Source: Uruburuella suis
GTDB taxonomy: Bacteria > Pseudomonadota > Gammaproteobacteria > Burkholderiales > Neisseriaceae
Length of the DNA stretch: 64,000 nucleotides
NCBI RefSeq assembly: GCF_004341385.1
Contig: NZ_SLXE01000004.1
Location: 1 to 64,000 of the forward strand
Direction of reading: 5' to 3'
Notes under the pieces: model-generated
Seen by the model: only the letters and a program-made list of their open reading frames with translations
What the model was told of the DNA's origin: nothing
The model's database searches: none
Made by a program: the position numbers and the translations under genes
In this document: positions 47,944 through 56,482 of the stretch, piece after piece
Numbering within the stretch: position 1 is the first letter of the stretch
How the letters are laid out: each line of letters begins with the position of its first letter

Positions 47944-49335
47944 TCAAGCCGATTCGCTCACGCTTTTTAATGTATCTTCCAGCCGCACCAACACTTCATC
48001 CAGCAATTCATAAGGAATATTCAAGGCCGGCTCCAGCCGCACCACCGATGAATTGTTGAGTGTGCCCGAAGTGAGCACATGGCGCTTGAACAAGCCCGAC
48101 ACCACTTTATAGCCGATTTCGTCGTTTTCAAACACCATCGCCAAAAGCAGGCCTTTGCCGCGGATGTCTTTCAGGATATGCGGATATTTGTTGCGCAGCA
48201 TGCCGATTTTTTGCAGCAGATAATCGCCTTTTTCGGCAGCCTGCTGCGGCAGGTTTTCTTCCAGCATTACCCGAATGCCGGCCAATGCGGCGGCACAAGC
48301 CAGCGGGTTGCCGCCGGTGGTGGTGGTGTGCATAAAGGGGTTGGGCTCGAGGCAAGACCAAATCTCGGCGCTCGAGAAAAAACCCGACATCGGTACCACG
48401 CCGCCGCCCAGCGCTTTGCCGAAGCAGATGATATCGGGCGCCACGCCCCAATGATCCACACCGAAAATTTTGCCGGTGCGGCCAAAGCCGGTTTGCACTT
48501 CGTCGGCAATCAAAAGCACGCCGTAGCGGCTGCAGATTTCGCGCAGGCGCGGCCAATAATTATCGGGCGGCACAATGGCACCGGCCTCGCCCTGTATCGG
48601 CTCCACCACCACTGCTGCCACATCCATGCTGCCCACCGAGTCGGCAATGCGCAAAAGCTGCTCCACCGCGTCGGCATCGCCATAAGGCACGTGGCGCACG
48701 CCGCCGAGCAGCGGCAAAAGCGGCTCGCGGTAAACAAATTTGCCCAAAAGCGAGAGCGCGCCCAGCGATTTGCCGTGAAAGCCGCCGGTGGTGGAAATAA
48801 AGCCGCGCCGACCGGTGTAGAGCTTGGCGAGCTTCATCGCGCCGTCTACCGCTTCGGTGCCGCTGTTGGCAAAAAAGCCGTATTGCAATTCACCCGGAGT
48901 GAGCTTGGCAATCACTTTGGCCAGCTGGCCGCGCAGGGGGTCGAGCATTTCCTGGCTGTATTGCGGGCTGCGGTCGAGCTGTGCTTTCACCGCTTCAACG
49001 ATTTTCGGGTGGCGGATGCCGGGGCTGTAGAGGCCGAAGCCGCCGAGCATGTCGATGTATTCGCGCCCCATAATGTCGCGCAGAATCGAGCCTTGGCCAT
49101 ACCAATCGGTGAGGGCGAAATCGGCGGTTTCAGTAACGGATTTGCGATAATTGAGAAAGCCGCGGTTAACGTGGTGGGCAAAATTATCCGCCACGTTGGA
49201 CGACACCCAGCGGCGCTGTGTGTCGCTCAATTCGTTTTCCGGCGTGTTGATGATGTCGAGCATTTGCGCAGCTTCATTCAAAGCGGCGTTGATATCTCTA
49301 TCAGCGGGATGTGTGTGAGAAGGGGCGGTAGACAT
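47944..49335 (-). CDS. patA: Putrescine aminotransferase
   Basis: A 463 aa class III PLP-dependent transaminase that moves an amino group from putrescine to 2-oxoglutarate or pyruvate, giving 4-aminobutanal. The PLP lysine lies in IICFGKALGGGVVPMS, the Asp in LLIADEVQTGFGRTG, the phosphate-binding FANSGTEAVDGAMKLA is intact, and the C-terminal Arg segment is RLEPALNIPYELLDEVL. The N-terminal 60 residues are the PatA/YgjG-type extension. I start it at ATG 49335 because of the upstream CCAGGAGAATTT. It lies first in an operon with patD, but no GABA transaminase is in the window. Confidence 0.9.
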   Translation of the reverse strand: MSTAPSHTHPADRDINAALNEAAQMLDIINTPENELSDTQRRWVSSNVADNFAHHVNRGFLNYRKSVTETADFALTDWYGQGSILRDIMGREYIDMLGGFGLYSPGIRHPKIVEAVKAQLDRSPQYSQEMLDPLRGQLAKVIAKLTPGELQYGFFANSGTEAVDGAMKLAKLYTGRRGFISTTGGFHGKSLGALSLLGKFVYREPLLPLLGGVRHVPYGDADAVEQLLRIADSVGSMDVAAVVVEPIQGEAGAIVPPDNYWPRLREICSRYGVLLIADEVQTGFGRTGKIFGVDHWGVAPDIICFGKALGGGVVPMSGFFSSAEIWSCLEPNPFMHTTTTGGNPLACAAALAGIRVMLEENLPQQAAEKGDYLLQKIGMLRNKYPHILKDIRGKGLLLAMVFENDEIGYKVVSGLFKRHVLTSGTLNNSSVVRLEPALNIPYELLDEVLVRLEDTLKSVSESA

Positions 49336-49692
49336 AAATTCTCCTGGCATGCGGTTGGGTTTGGCAGCCGGAAAATTTTTTATCAATCAAAATGGGTAAA
49401 ACAAGGCCTGAGCGGCTGTTAACACCAATAAAATTTACCGGCTGGAAAAAAACGGTTCATGGTTGCTGTGTTTGAGAAATCAATAGAAAAAAGAGTAGTG
49501 CAGACAATCTACCCTTTTTGATGAAGGGCAGTCAAGAGGGGCTGCACGCCGAATCTGCAAGCGTGATGGCGCTGCCCTGCCGACCACAGGCCGTCTGAAC
49601 CAAAAGCGTTCAGACGGCCTGTGTAATAAAGGCAGCACCAGCGGCAAGCCATGGTATATTTTCAAAGTTTCCATTTTAAAGAAAGCTGCCGC
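49336..49692. other. Intergenic region, patA / AhpD-like gene
   Basis: A 357-base divergent region. It holds a DUS pair at 49586-49622 and AT-rich sequence between 49380 and 49500 that probably contains the patA promoter. No further gene, repeat family or RNA was recognised. A polyamine-responsive regulator gene is not adjacent. Confidence 0.5.
49586..49622. repeat. DUS pair between divergent genes
   Basis: ACAGGCCGTCTGAAC and GTTCAGACGGCCTGT with a 7-base loop, 71 bases upstream of the AhpD-like start; no gene end nearby. Confidence 0.75.
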
Positions 49693-50172
49693 ATGAATAA
49701 CCGTGCCGACTATTACACCCTCGCCCCCGCTGCCGCCAACGCCATGCTGGCGCTGGAAGAAGCCGTGGCCAACGCCTCTATCGAACCGAGCTTGTGCGAG
49801 CTCGTGAAAATCCGCGCCTCGCAGATAAACGGCTGCCTGTTTTGCCTCGATATGCACAGCAAAAGTGCCAAAAAAGCGGGCGAGCGCGAATTGCGTTTGT
49901 GCCACCTGCCGCTGTGGCGCGAATCGCCGCTCTTCAGCGCGCGTGAACAAGCCGCGCTGGAATGGACCGAAACCCTCACCCGCCCCGGCAAACACGGCGC
50001 CACTGATGAAGATTACCAAAAGCTGGCCGCCCATTTCTCGGAAAAAGAAATCGTCGACCTCACTTTTGTCATCAGCACCATCAACGCCTGGAACCGCTTG
50101 GGCGTGGCCTTTCGCAACCGCCCCGGCGCGATGGACAAAATGCTCGGGCTGGAAAATGTGATGCCCGAATAG
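49693..50172 (+). CDS. AhpD-like / carboxymuconolactone decarboxylase-family protein
   Basis: A 159 aa all-helical protein with the redox motif CLFCLDMHSKSAKKAG (CxxC followed by His), the alkylhydroperoxidase core. Conserved ELVKIRASQINGC and LTFVISTINAWNRLGVAF complete the AhpD-like domain. Expected role: small peroxidase or thiol-disulfide reductase. The start ATG 49693 follows AAAGAAAGCTGCCGC, and the extended frame upstream is unsupported. Single gene ending in a DUS hairpin. It is not the classical AhpC partner, as no ahpC is nearby. Confidence 0.88.
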   Translation: MNNRADYYTLAPAAANAMLALEEAVANASIEPSLCELVKIRASQINGCLFCLDMHSKSAKKAGERELRLCHLPLWRESPLFSAREQAALEWTETLTRPGKHGATDEDYQKLAAHFSEKEIVDLTFVISTINAWNRLGVAFRNRPGAMDKMLGLENVMPE

Positions 50173-50183
50173 CCATATTCCCC

Positions 50184-50213
50184 AATGGCCGTCTGAAACT
50201 TTTCAGACGGCCA
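50184..50213. terminator. DUS-pair terminator
   Basis: AATGGCCGTCTGAAAC and TTTTCAGACGGCCATTTTT, 12 bases after the AhpD-like stop. The DUS arm here is preceded by TG, not AG. Confidence 0.8.
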
Positions 50214-50331
50214 TTTTTGCAAACCAGCCAAACAAAGCCCTTTAAACTACATCACATTACAGCTACAATGCCGATAAGTTTATTGCTATCATAACAACAT
50301 CATAACAACAGATTCTCGCAAAGGAAAACCC

Positions 50332-51525
50332 ATGAGCACCCCCTTCCCCCCCCAAATCAAAATCCCCGCCACCTATATGCGCGGCGGCACTTCCAAAGGC
50401 ATTTTCTTCAAGCTCGATGATTTGCCCGCCGCCGCGCAAACACCCGGTGCTGCGCGCGACCGCATCTTGCTGCGCGTGCTCGGCAGCCCCGACCCCTACG
50501 GCAAGCAAATCGACGGCTTGGGCAACGCCAGTTCCTCCACCAGCAAAGCGGTGATTTTAAGCAAATCGGCCGAGCCCGATCACGATGTGGATTACCTTTT
50601 CGGCCAAGTATCCATCGACAAACCTTTTGTCGATTGGAGCGGCAACTGCGGCAACCTCACCGCCGCCGTAGGCGCGTTTGCCATCAGCAACGGCTTGGTC
50701 GATGCCGCGCGCATTCCTTCAGACGGCCTGTGCACGGTGCGCATCTGGCAGGCCAATATCCGCAAAACCATCATCGCCCATGTGCAAATCACCGGCGGCC
50801 AAGTGCAGGAAACCGGCGATTTCGAGCTCGACGGCGTGACCTTTCCCGCTGCCGAAGTGCAAATCGAATTTCTCGACCCCGCCGATGACGGCGAAGAAGG
50901 CGGCGCCATGTTTCCCACCGGCAATTTGGTTGACGAGCTCGAAGTGCCCGGCATCGGCACCTTCCCCGTCACGCTGATTAATGCCGGCATTCCCACCATT
51001 TTCCTCAACGCCGCCGACATCGGCTACCAAGGCACCGAGCTGCAAGAGCACATCAACAGCGATGAGCAGGCATTGGCCAAATTTGAAACCATCCGCGCTT
51101 ACGGCGCGCTGAAAATGGGCCTGATTGCCGACATCAGCGAAGCCGCTGCACGCCAGCACACGCCCAAAGTGGCCTTTGTGGCCGCGCCGCAAGATTATGT
51201 TTCCTCAAGCGGCAAACCTGTGGCCGCCGCCGATGTGGATTTGCTGGTGCGTGCGCTGAGCATGGGCAAGCTGCACCACGCCATGATGGGCACCGCCGCC
51301 GTGGCCATCGGCACCGCCGCCGCCATTCCCGGCACGCTGGTCAACCTGGCGGCCGGCGGCGGCGGGCGTGAAGCCGTGCGCTTCGGCCACCCTTCCGGCA
51401 CCTTGCGCGTGGGCGCACAGGCCAAGCTGGAAAACGGTGAATGGAAAGTGACCAAAGCCATCATGAGCCGCAGCGCGCGCGTGATTATGGAAGGCTTTGT
51501 GCGCGTGCCGGGCGATTGCTTTTAA
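50332..51525 (+). CDS. prpF: 2-methylaconitate isomerase PrpF
   Basis: A 397 aa protein of the diaminopimelate-epimerase-like fold that isomerises 2-methyl-trans-aconitate made by AcnD in the methylcitrate cycle. The N-terminal YMRGGTSKGIFF and the conserved SGNCGNLTAAVGAFAI (with Cys) are present, as is the C-terminal GGREAVRFGHPSGTLRVG. The start has AAAGGAAAACCC upstream. In meningococcus prpF follows prpB-prpC-acnD and precedes ackA. Here ackA follows, but the genes upstream are unrelated, so the methylcitrate genes were lost or relocated. A DUS lies in frame near residue 131 (Ser-Asp-Gly-Leu). Confidence 0.93.
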   Translation: MSTPFPPQIKIPATYMRGGTSKGIFFKLDDLPAAAQTPGAARDRILLRVLGSPDPYGKQIDGLGNASSSTSKAVILSKSAEPDHDVDYLFGQVSIDKPFVDWSGNCGNLTAAVGAFAISNGLVDAARIPSDGLCTVRIWQANIRKTIIAHVQITGGQVQETGDFELDGVTFPAAEVQIEFLDPADDGEEGGAMFPTGNLVDELEVPGIGTFPVTLINAGIPTIFLNAADIGYQGTELQEHINSDEQALAKFETIRAYGALKMGLIADISEAAARQHTPKVAFVAAPQDYVSSSGKPVAAADVDLLVRALSMGKLHHAMMGTAAVAIGTAAAIPGTLVNLAAGGGGREAVRFGHPSGTLRVGAQAKLENGEWKVTKAIMSRSARVIMEGFVRVPGDCF

Positions 51526-51688
51526 ACCCTTTCATACGGCCTCAGCCTATATTGAGACCATCTGAACCATCACATTTTCTGATGGCGTTAATCGGCAGAA
51601 ACGATTTCACAAAAGCACCCGCTTTGCATTACATTGCGCAGAGCAAAAATACAACAACACAAGAAAAAACAAAGGAGAAACCCCCGTC

Positions 51689-52966
51689 ATGGTTCAAGAA
51701 AACCACAAACTGATTCTGGTATTAAACTGCGGCAGCTCATCGCTCAAAGGCGCGCTGCTTGACAGCATCAACGGCGAGCTGATTTTGAGCTGCCTGGCCG
51801 AAAAGCTCACCACGCCCGAAGCCTATATCACCTTCAACTATTTCGAAAACCCCAAAGTGCAGCCCATCGGCCGGCGCTCATGGTTTGTCAACAAAGCCGG
51901 CGGCGACAAACACCGCGTCGAGCTTAGCGGCAAAACCGACCACACCGGCGCCGTAGAAGCGCTGTTGGAAGAATTGAAAGCCCACGACCTGCAAGGCCTC
52001 GTGGCTGCCATCGGCCACCGCGTGGTGCACGGCGGCGAAAAATATTCAGGCTCGGTGATGATCACCGACGATGTGATTGCCACGCTCGAAGAATGCATTC
52101 CGCTCGCCCCTCTACACAACCCGGCCAACCTCACCGGCATTCACGCCGCGCAAGCCATTTTCCCCGGTCTGCCCAACGTGGGCGTGTTTGACACCGCTTT
52201 CCACCAAACCATGCCCGAGCATGCCTACACCTATGCCGTGCCGCGCGAGCTCTACCGCCAATACGGCCTGCGCCGCTACGGCTTTCACGGCACAAGCTAC
52301 CGCTATGTGGCGCAAGCGGCCGCCGATTTACTCGGCAAGCCGCTGAAAGACACCGCCTTGGTGATTGCCCACTTGGGCAACGGCGCTTCCGTAGCCGCCG
52401 TGCTCGGCGGCGAATCGAAAGACACCAGCATGGGTCTCACCCCGCTTGAAGGCTTAGTGATGGGCACCCGCAGCGGCGACCTCGACCCCGGTGCCTACGG
52501 CTTTATCGAAGAAGCCACCGGCATGAGCGCCAAAGAAGTCACCGACATGCTGAACAAAAAATCCGGCCTCTTGGGCATTTCCGAATTATCCAACGATATG
52601 CGCACCATTCAGGAAGCCGCCGCCGACGGCCACGAAGGTGCCAAACTCGCGCTGGAAATCACCGCCTACCGCCTGGCCAAATACATCGCCTCCATGAGCG
52701 TGGCCACCGGCCGCCTGGATGCAGTGGTGTTCACCGGCGGCATCGGCGAAAACTCCAGCCTGATTCGCGCCAAAACCATCGGCTATCTGGCCATACTCGG
52801 CTTAGAGCTTGATGAAGAAGCCAACGAAGCCACCCGCTTCGGCAAAGCCGGCATCATCACCCGCGCCGACCGCACGCCCTGCGCCTTGGTAGTGCCCACC
52901 AACGAAGAGCGCATGATTGCCTTCGACACCCGCAGCCTCTCGGGCTTGGAAAGCCCCGCCGCTTAA
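51689..52966 (+). CDS. ackA: Acetate kinase
   Basis: A 425 aa ASKHA-fold kinase interconverting acetate + ATP and acetyl phosphate. All diagnostic elements are intact: LVLNCGSSSLK with the first Asn, GHRVVHGG with the catalytic Arg, FDTAFHQTMP, VIAHLGNGASVAAV with the active-site His, LVMGTRSGDLDPG with Arg, FTGGIGENSS, and the C-terminal NEERMIAFDT with Glu. It follows prpF by about 160 bases, as in other Neisseria, where AckA may handle propionate as well. The start has AAAGGAGAAACCCCCGTC upstream. A divergent second copy follows. Confidence 0.96.
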   Translation: MVQENHKLILVLNCGSSSLKGALLDSINGELILSCLAEKLTTPEAYITFNYFENPKVQPIGRRSWFVNKAGGDKHRVELSGKTDHTGAVEALLEELKAHDLQGLVAAIGHRVVHGGEKYSGSVMITDDVIATLEECIPLAPLHNPANLTGIHAAQAIFPGLPNVGVFDTAFHQTMPEHAYTYAVPRELYRQYGLRRYGFHGTSYRYVAQAAADLLGKPLKDTALVIAHLGNGASVAAVLGGESKDTSMGLTPLEGLVMGTRSGDLDPGAYGFIEEATGMSAKEVTDMLNKKSGLLGISELSNDMRTIQEAAADGHEGAKLALEITAYRLAKYIASMSVATGRLDAVVFTGGIGENSSLIRAKTIGYLAILGLELDEEANEATRFGKAGIITRADRTPCALVVPTNEERMIAFDTRSLSGLESPAA

Positions 52967-52980
52967 GCCACCTGCCCGAC

Positions 52981-53013
52981 ACAGGCCGTCTGAAACCTGT
53001 TTTCAGACGGCCT
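52981..53013. terminator. DUS-pair terminator of ackA
   Basis: ACAGGCCGTCTGAAA and TTTTCAGACGGCCTTA, 14 bases past the ackA stop. Confidence 0.8.
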
Positions 53014-53038
53014 TAATATTTTAGGTTTGGCACAACTC

Positions 53039-53301
53039 ATGCCAATCCAAAAAAATAACCTACCTTCGTTGTCTTGCCTTGCCATACTCTTGCCGTACTA
53101 TGGTGGAATGCATAAAAAAGTGACACAACGGGTAAGTTGGGTTGAAAACCCAACAAGCTCACAGGCCGTCTGAAACGTTGGGTTTGGCAACCTAACCTAC
53201 CCGTTATAGTGCGTAGTTTTGTATCACTTTTTCTTGCATTCCACTATATCTGTACTGTCGCAGGCTCACCGCCTTGTTAGCTTACTTTTTTGGATTGGTA
53301 T
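53039..53301 (-). repeat. Family A repeat interrupted by family B
   Basis: A in minus orientation: ATGCCAATCCAAAAAAATAA at the left and TTACTTTTTTGGATTGGTAT at the right, core split at GTAC-TA-TCTG by B (53099-53248). The flanking base is C on both sides. The composite lies directly upstream of the divergent ackA paralogue. Confidence 0.85.
53099..53248 (+). mobile_element. Family B MITE-like element
   Basis: 150 bp. The ends are TATGGTGGAATGCATAAAAA and TTCTTGCATTCCACTATA; inside are a DUS (ACAGGCCGTCTGAAACG) and GTTGGGTTG/CAACC arms. It sits at the same TA of A as the copy at 27366, but in the other relative orientation. Confidence 0.75.
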
Positions 53302-53377
53302 CACTTTTGCCAAGCTGCTTTTTAAAACGGGTATCGTTATTGCCAAACCGCCGCCCCGGCCTTGGGAGATTTTTTCC

Positions 53378-54598
53378 ATGGAAGACCTGATTCTGGTTGT
53401 GAATTGCAGCAGCAGCCTGTTTAAAGCCACCATTCTCAACAGCCGCAGCGGCGACATTGTGCTTAGCTGCCTGGCTGCCAAGCTCGGGCAGGCCGATGCC
53501 TACATCACCTTCAACCGCCGCGGCAACCGCAGCACCATCTCGCTGGCCGAGCAGCCCGATCATCACGGTGCCGCAGCAGAATTGCTGGAAGAAACCCGCA
53601 TTCTCGGCATCGAGCGCCGCATCCGCGCCATCGGCCACCGCGTGGTGCACGGCGGCGAGCATTATTCCGACTCGGTGCGCATTGATGATAAGGTTATCGC
53701 CGCGCTCGAAGCCTGCATTGCGCTGGCGCCGCTGCACAATCCGGCCAACCTCACCGGCATCCGCGCCGCGCAAGCCGCCTTTCCCGGGCTGCCCAATGTG
53801 GCCGTGTTCGACACCGCCTTCCACCACACCCTGCCCGAACATGCCTACACCTACGCCGTGCCGCGCGCGCTCTATCGCGAGCACGGCCTGCGCCGCTACG
53901 GCTTTCACGGCACCGCCTACCGCTACGTTACCCGCGAAACCGCCGCCATACTGGGCAAAAACATCGCCGACACCGCGCTGGTGATTGCCTACTTGGGTGC
54001 TGGCTCCTCCGTGGCCGCCGTGCTCGGCGGCGCATCGCAAGACACCAGCATGGGCCTCACCCCGCTGGAAGGCTTGGTGATGGATACCCGCAGCGGCGAC
54101 ATCGACCCCGGCGCGTTTGAATTTATCGAAAACGCCACCGGCCTGAATTCCGCACAAGTCACCGCCCTGCTCAACCAAAAAAGCGGCCTGCTCGGCCTCT
54201 CGGAGCTCAGCGCCGACATGCGCATCATTGAAAAATCAGCCATCCAGCAAGGCCACGCTGGCGCTTTATTGGCGCTGGACGTGAGCGCCTATCGGCTGGC
54301 CAAATACATCGCCGCCATGTGCGTGCCGCTGGGCCGGCTCGATGCCTTGGTGTTCACCGGCGACATCGGCGAAAACGCCGCCTTTTTGCGCGCCAAAACC
54401 ATCGCCCACCTCGGCATTTTGGGGCTGCGGCTCGATGATGAAGCCAACGAAGCCACCCGCTACGGCAGAGGCGGCGCCATCAACCGCCCGGGCAGCCCCT
54501 GCATTTTGGTGGTGCCCTCGCACGAAGAATACATGATTGCACAAGACACCTGCCGGCTGGCGGGCCTAGATCAAGCCGACCAGCGGGAAGCAACCTGA
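53378..54598 (+). CDS. Acetate kinase paralogue with altered active-site motifs
   Basis: A 406 aa homologue of the preceding ackA; the two can be aligned over nearly their whole length. Key motifs differ: NCSSSLFK for NCGSSSLK, IAYLGAGSS for IAHLGNGAS (active-site His to Tyr, Asn to Ala), MDTRSGDIDP for MGTRSGDLDP, and FTGDIGEN for FTGGIGEN. The Arg residues in GHRVVHGG and DTRSG are kept. Loss of the His and of glycines around the nucleotide site suggests poor or no kinase activity, or a new role. The frame is otherwise intact. I start at ATG 53378 after GGGAGATTTTTTCC; the longer open frame reads through the A/B repeat. Confidence 0.82.
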   Translation: MEDLILVVNCSSSLFKATILNSRSGDIVLSCLAAKLGQADAYITFNRRGNRSTISLAEQPDHHGAAAELLEETRILGIERRIRAIGHRVVHGGEHYSDSVRIDDKVIAALEACIALAPLHNPANLTGIRAAQAAFPGLPNVAVFDTAFHHTLPEHAYTYAVPRALYREHGLRRYGFHGTAYRYVTRETAAILGKNIADTALVIAYLGAGSSVAAVLGGASQDTSMGLTPLEGLVMDTRSGDIDPGAFEFIENATGLNSAQVTALLNQKSGLLGLSELSADMRIIEKSAIQQGHAGALLALDVSAYRLAKYIAAMCVPLGRLDALVFTGDIGENAAFLRAKTIAHLGILGLRLDDEANEATRYGRGGAINRPGSPCILVVPSHEEYMIAQDTCRLAGLDQADQREAT

Positions 54599-54666
54599 AA
54601 ACGCCATTTATTTCATGCCCATTAAAATATAATGCATTGAAATACAATATTTATTGCCAAAACCTG

Positions 54667-55157
54667 ATGCCGTCTGAAAGCTTTCAGACGGCATCTGTGC
54701 GTAAGTCGGATTCTCGAATCCGACACGTGTTCGCAAAACAAGGTTTTCAGGGTGGCGGCAAATGTCGGATACCAGCATCCAGCCCTCCACTCACTTAACA
54801 ACCAAGGCCGTCTGAACGCTTTCAGACGGCATCTGTGCGTAAGTCGGATTCTCGAATCCGACACGTGTTCGCAAAACAAGTATCAGGGCTACGGCAAATG
54901 TCGGATACAAGTATCCGACCTACCACTCATTCAACAACAAGGCCGTCTGAACGTTTAATGTTTCAGACGGCCTGTGGTTTGACACCCTCAATATGCGGAT
55001 ATTTTACGGCACCCACACCAATGCGTAGGTCGGATTCCCGAATCCGACGCTTGTTCGCAGAACAAGGTTTTCAGGGCTACGGCAAATGTCGGATACCGGC
55101 ATCCAGCCCCCACTCACTTAACAACCGCAGGCCGTCTGAACGCTTTCAGACGGCCTG
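54667..55157. repeat. Tandem array of DUS hairpins and family C units
   Basis: Four DUS palindromes (54667-54693, 54804-54831, 54938-54975, 55128-55157) alternate with three C units (54701-54787, 54839-54923, 55025-55110). The shared linkers CTCAC/TTCAACAACAAGG and TTTGA(C/T)ACCCTCAAT(A) show duplication by unit. Arms of the first pair, and one arm of the second, have the AT-prefixed DUS form ATGCCGTCTGAA. The last pair serves as terminator for the neighbouring tyrS gene. Confidence 0.75.
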
Positions 55158-55189
55158 CGGTTTGATACCCTCAATAAATATGCGGATAC

Positions 55190-56458
55190 TTACTGCGCCC
55201 ACACCAGCAAAGCATGATTGCGTTTGCCGCGGCGCACAATGGTGTATTTGCCGAAACGTTTGTCGGCATCGGCGAGCACATAAGCATCGCTGCCCACTTT
55301 GGCGCCGTTCACCACCGCCGCACCTTGCGACACAAAGCCGCGCGCCTCATTATTCGATTTGGCCAACCCGCTCTGCACCAAGGCCTGCACGATGTTTAAT
55401 TCGCCCGACACTTCAAATGCCGGCAAACCGTCGAGCGCGAGCTGCTCGAAATCGGTTTCAGTCAGATTGCTTTGGTCTTCGGCAAACAGGCTGGCGGAAA
55501 TGCGTTGCGCCGCTTCCAGCGCCGCTTCGCCGTGAATCAGGCGGGTCATTTCTTCGGCCAAAATGCGTTGCGCTTCGGGCTTGGTGCCGCTGGCCTGGTC
55601 GGCCGCCTCAATCGCATCAATCTCTTCCACGCCCAAAAAGGTGAAATATTTCAAAAATTTATACACATCGGCATCGGCCACTTTGAGCCAGAATTGGTAA
55701 AACTGATAAGGCGAGGTTTTCTTGGCATTCAGCCACACCGCGCCGCCTTCGGTTTTGCCGAATTTGGTGCCGTCTGATTTGGTCACGAGCGGCAGCGTGA
55801 GGCCGAACACGCTTTGCTGATTGAGCCGGCGTGTGGCATCGATGCCCCAAGTGATGTTGCCCCATTGGTCGGAGCCGCCGATTTGCAGCATCACGCCGTG
55901 GCGCTTGTTCAATTCGGCAAAATCGTAGCCTTGCAGCAAGGCATAGGCAAATTCGGTAAACGAAATGCCCACATCATCGCGCTCGATGCGCTGCTTCACC
56001 GATTCTTTCGCCAGCATTGCATTCACGGAAAAATGCTTGCCGATGTCGCGCAGAAAATCCAAGCAGCCCATGCCGCCGAACCAATCGTAATTATTGGCCA
56101 TAATCGCGGCATTATCGCCCTCGAAGCTCAAAAAAGGCTCAAGTTGGCCGCGGATGCTTTGCACCCATTGCTGCACGGTTTCCAAAGTATTCAGGCTGCG
56201 CTCGGCCGCCTTGAAGCTCGGGTCGCCGATCATGCCGGTGGCTCCGCCCACCAGCGCCACCGGCGTGTGGCCGGCCAGCTGGAAGCGGCGCAAGGCCAGC
56301 ACCGGCAGCAAATGGCCGATGTGCAGGCTGTCAGCCGTGGGATCGAAGCCGCAATAAAGCGCGATTTTCTGCTCGTTGAGCAAGGCATCGAGCGCTTCGG
56401 CATCGGTGGTTTGCGCGATCAGGCCGCGCGATTGGAGGTCTTGGATAATGGATTTCAT
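55190..56458 (-). CDS. tyrS: Tyrosyl-tRNA synthetase
   Basis: Class Ic synthetase of 422 aa. The HIGH motif is in DSLHIGHLLPVLALRR, the tyrosine-binding LLQGYDFAELNKRHGVMLQIGGSDQWGN is intact, and the KMSKS equivalent is KFGKT. A C-terminal S4-like RNA-binding domain follows (about 350-422, NEARGFVSQGAAVVNGAKV). This is the TyrS (not TyrZ) form. The start MKSIIQDLQSRGL is typical. The glycosyltransferase gene lies 24 bases upstream on the same strand, so the two may share a transcript. Confidence 0.97.
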   Translation of the reverse strand: MKSIIQDLQSRGLIAQTTDAEALDALLNEQKIALYCGFDPTADSLHIGHLLPVLALRRFQLAGHTPVALVGGATGMIGDPSFKAAERSLNTLETVQQWVQSIRGQLEPFLSFEGDNAAIMANNYDWFGGMGCLDFLRDIGKHFSVNAMLAKESVKQRIERDDVGISFTEFAYALLQGYDFAELNKRHGVMLQIGGSDQWGNITWGIDATRRLNQQSVFGLTLPLVTKSDGTKFGKTEGGAVWLNAKKTSPYQFYQFWLKVADADVYKFLKYFTFLGVEEIDAIEAADQASGTKPEAQRILAEEMTRLIHGEAALEAAQRISASLFAEDQSNLTETDFEQLALDGLPAFEVSGELNIVQALVQSGLAKSNNEARGFVSQGAAVVNGAKVGSDAYVLADADKRFGKYTIVRRGKRNHALLVWAQ

Positions 56459-56482
56459 AACATCTTCATCAATTGGGATAGG

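Noticed and set aside
48079..49422. Plus-strand open frame of 447 codons opposite patA
   Set aside because: Antisense shadow of a confidently identified transaminase; no start signal or domain.
53219..53377. N-terminal extension of the divergent ackA paralogue
   Set aside because: These codons read through family B and A repeat sequence; ATG 53378 has a good ribosome-binding site and aligns with the ackA N-terminus.
54667..55157. CRISPR-like appearance of regularly spaced repeats
   Set aside because: Units are DUS hairpins and GTCGGATTC palindromes with similar, not unique, intervening sequence; no cas genes.
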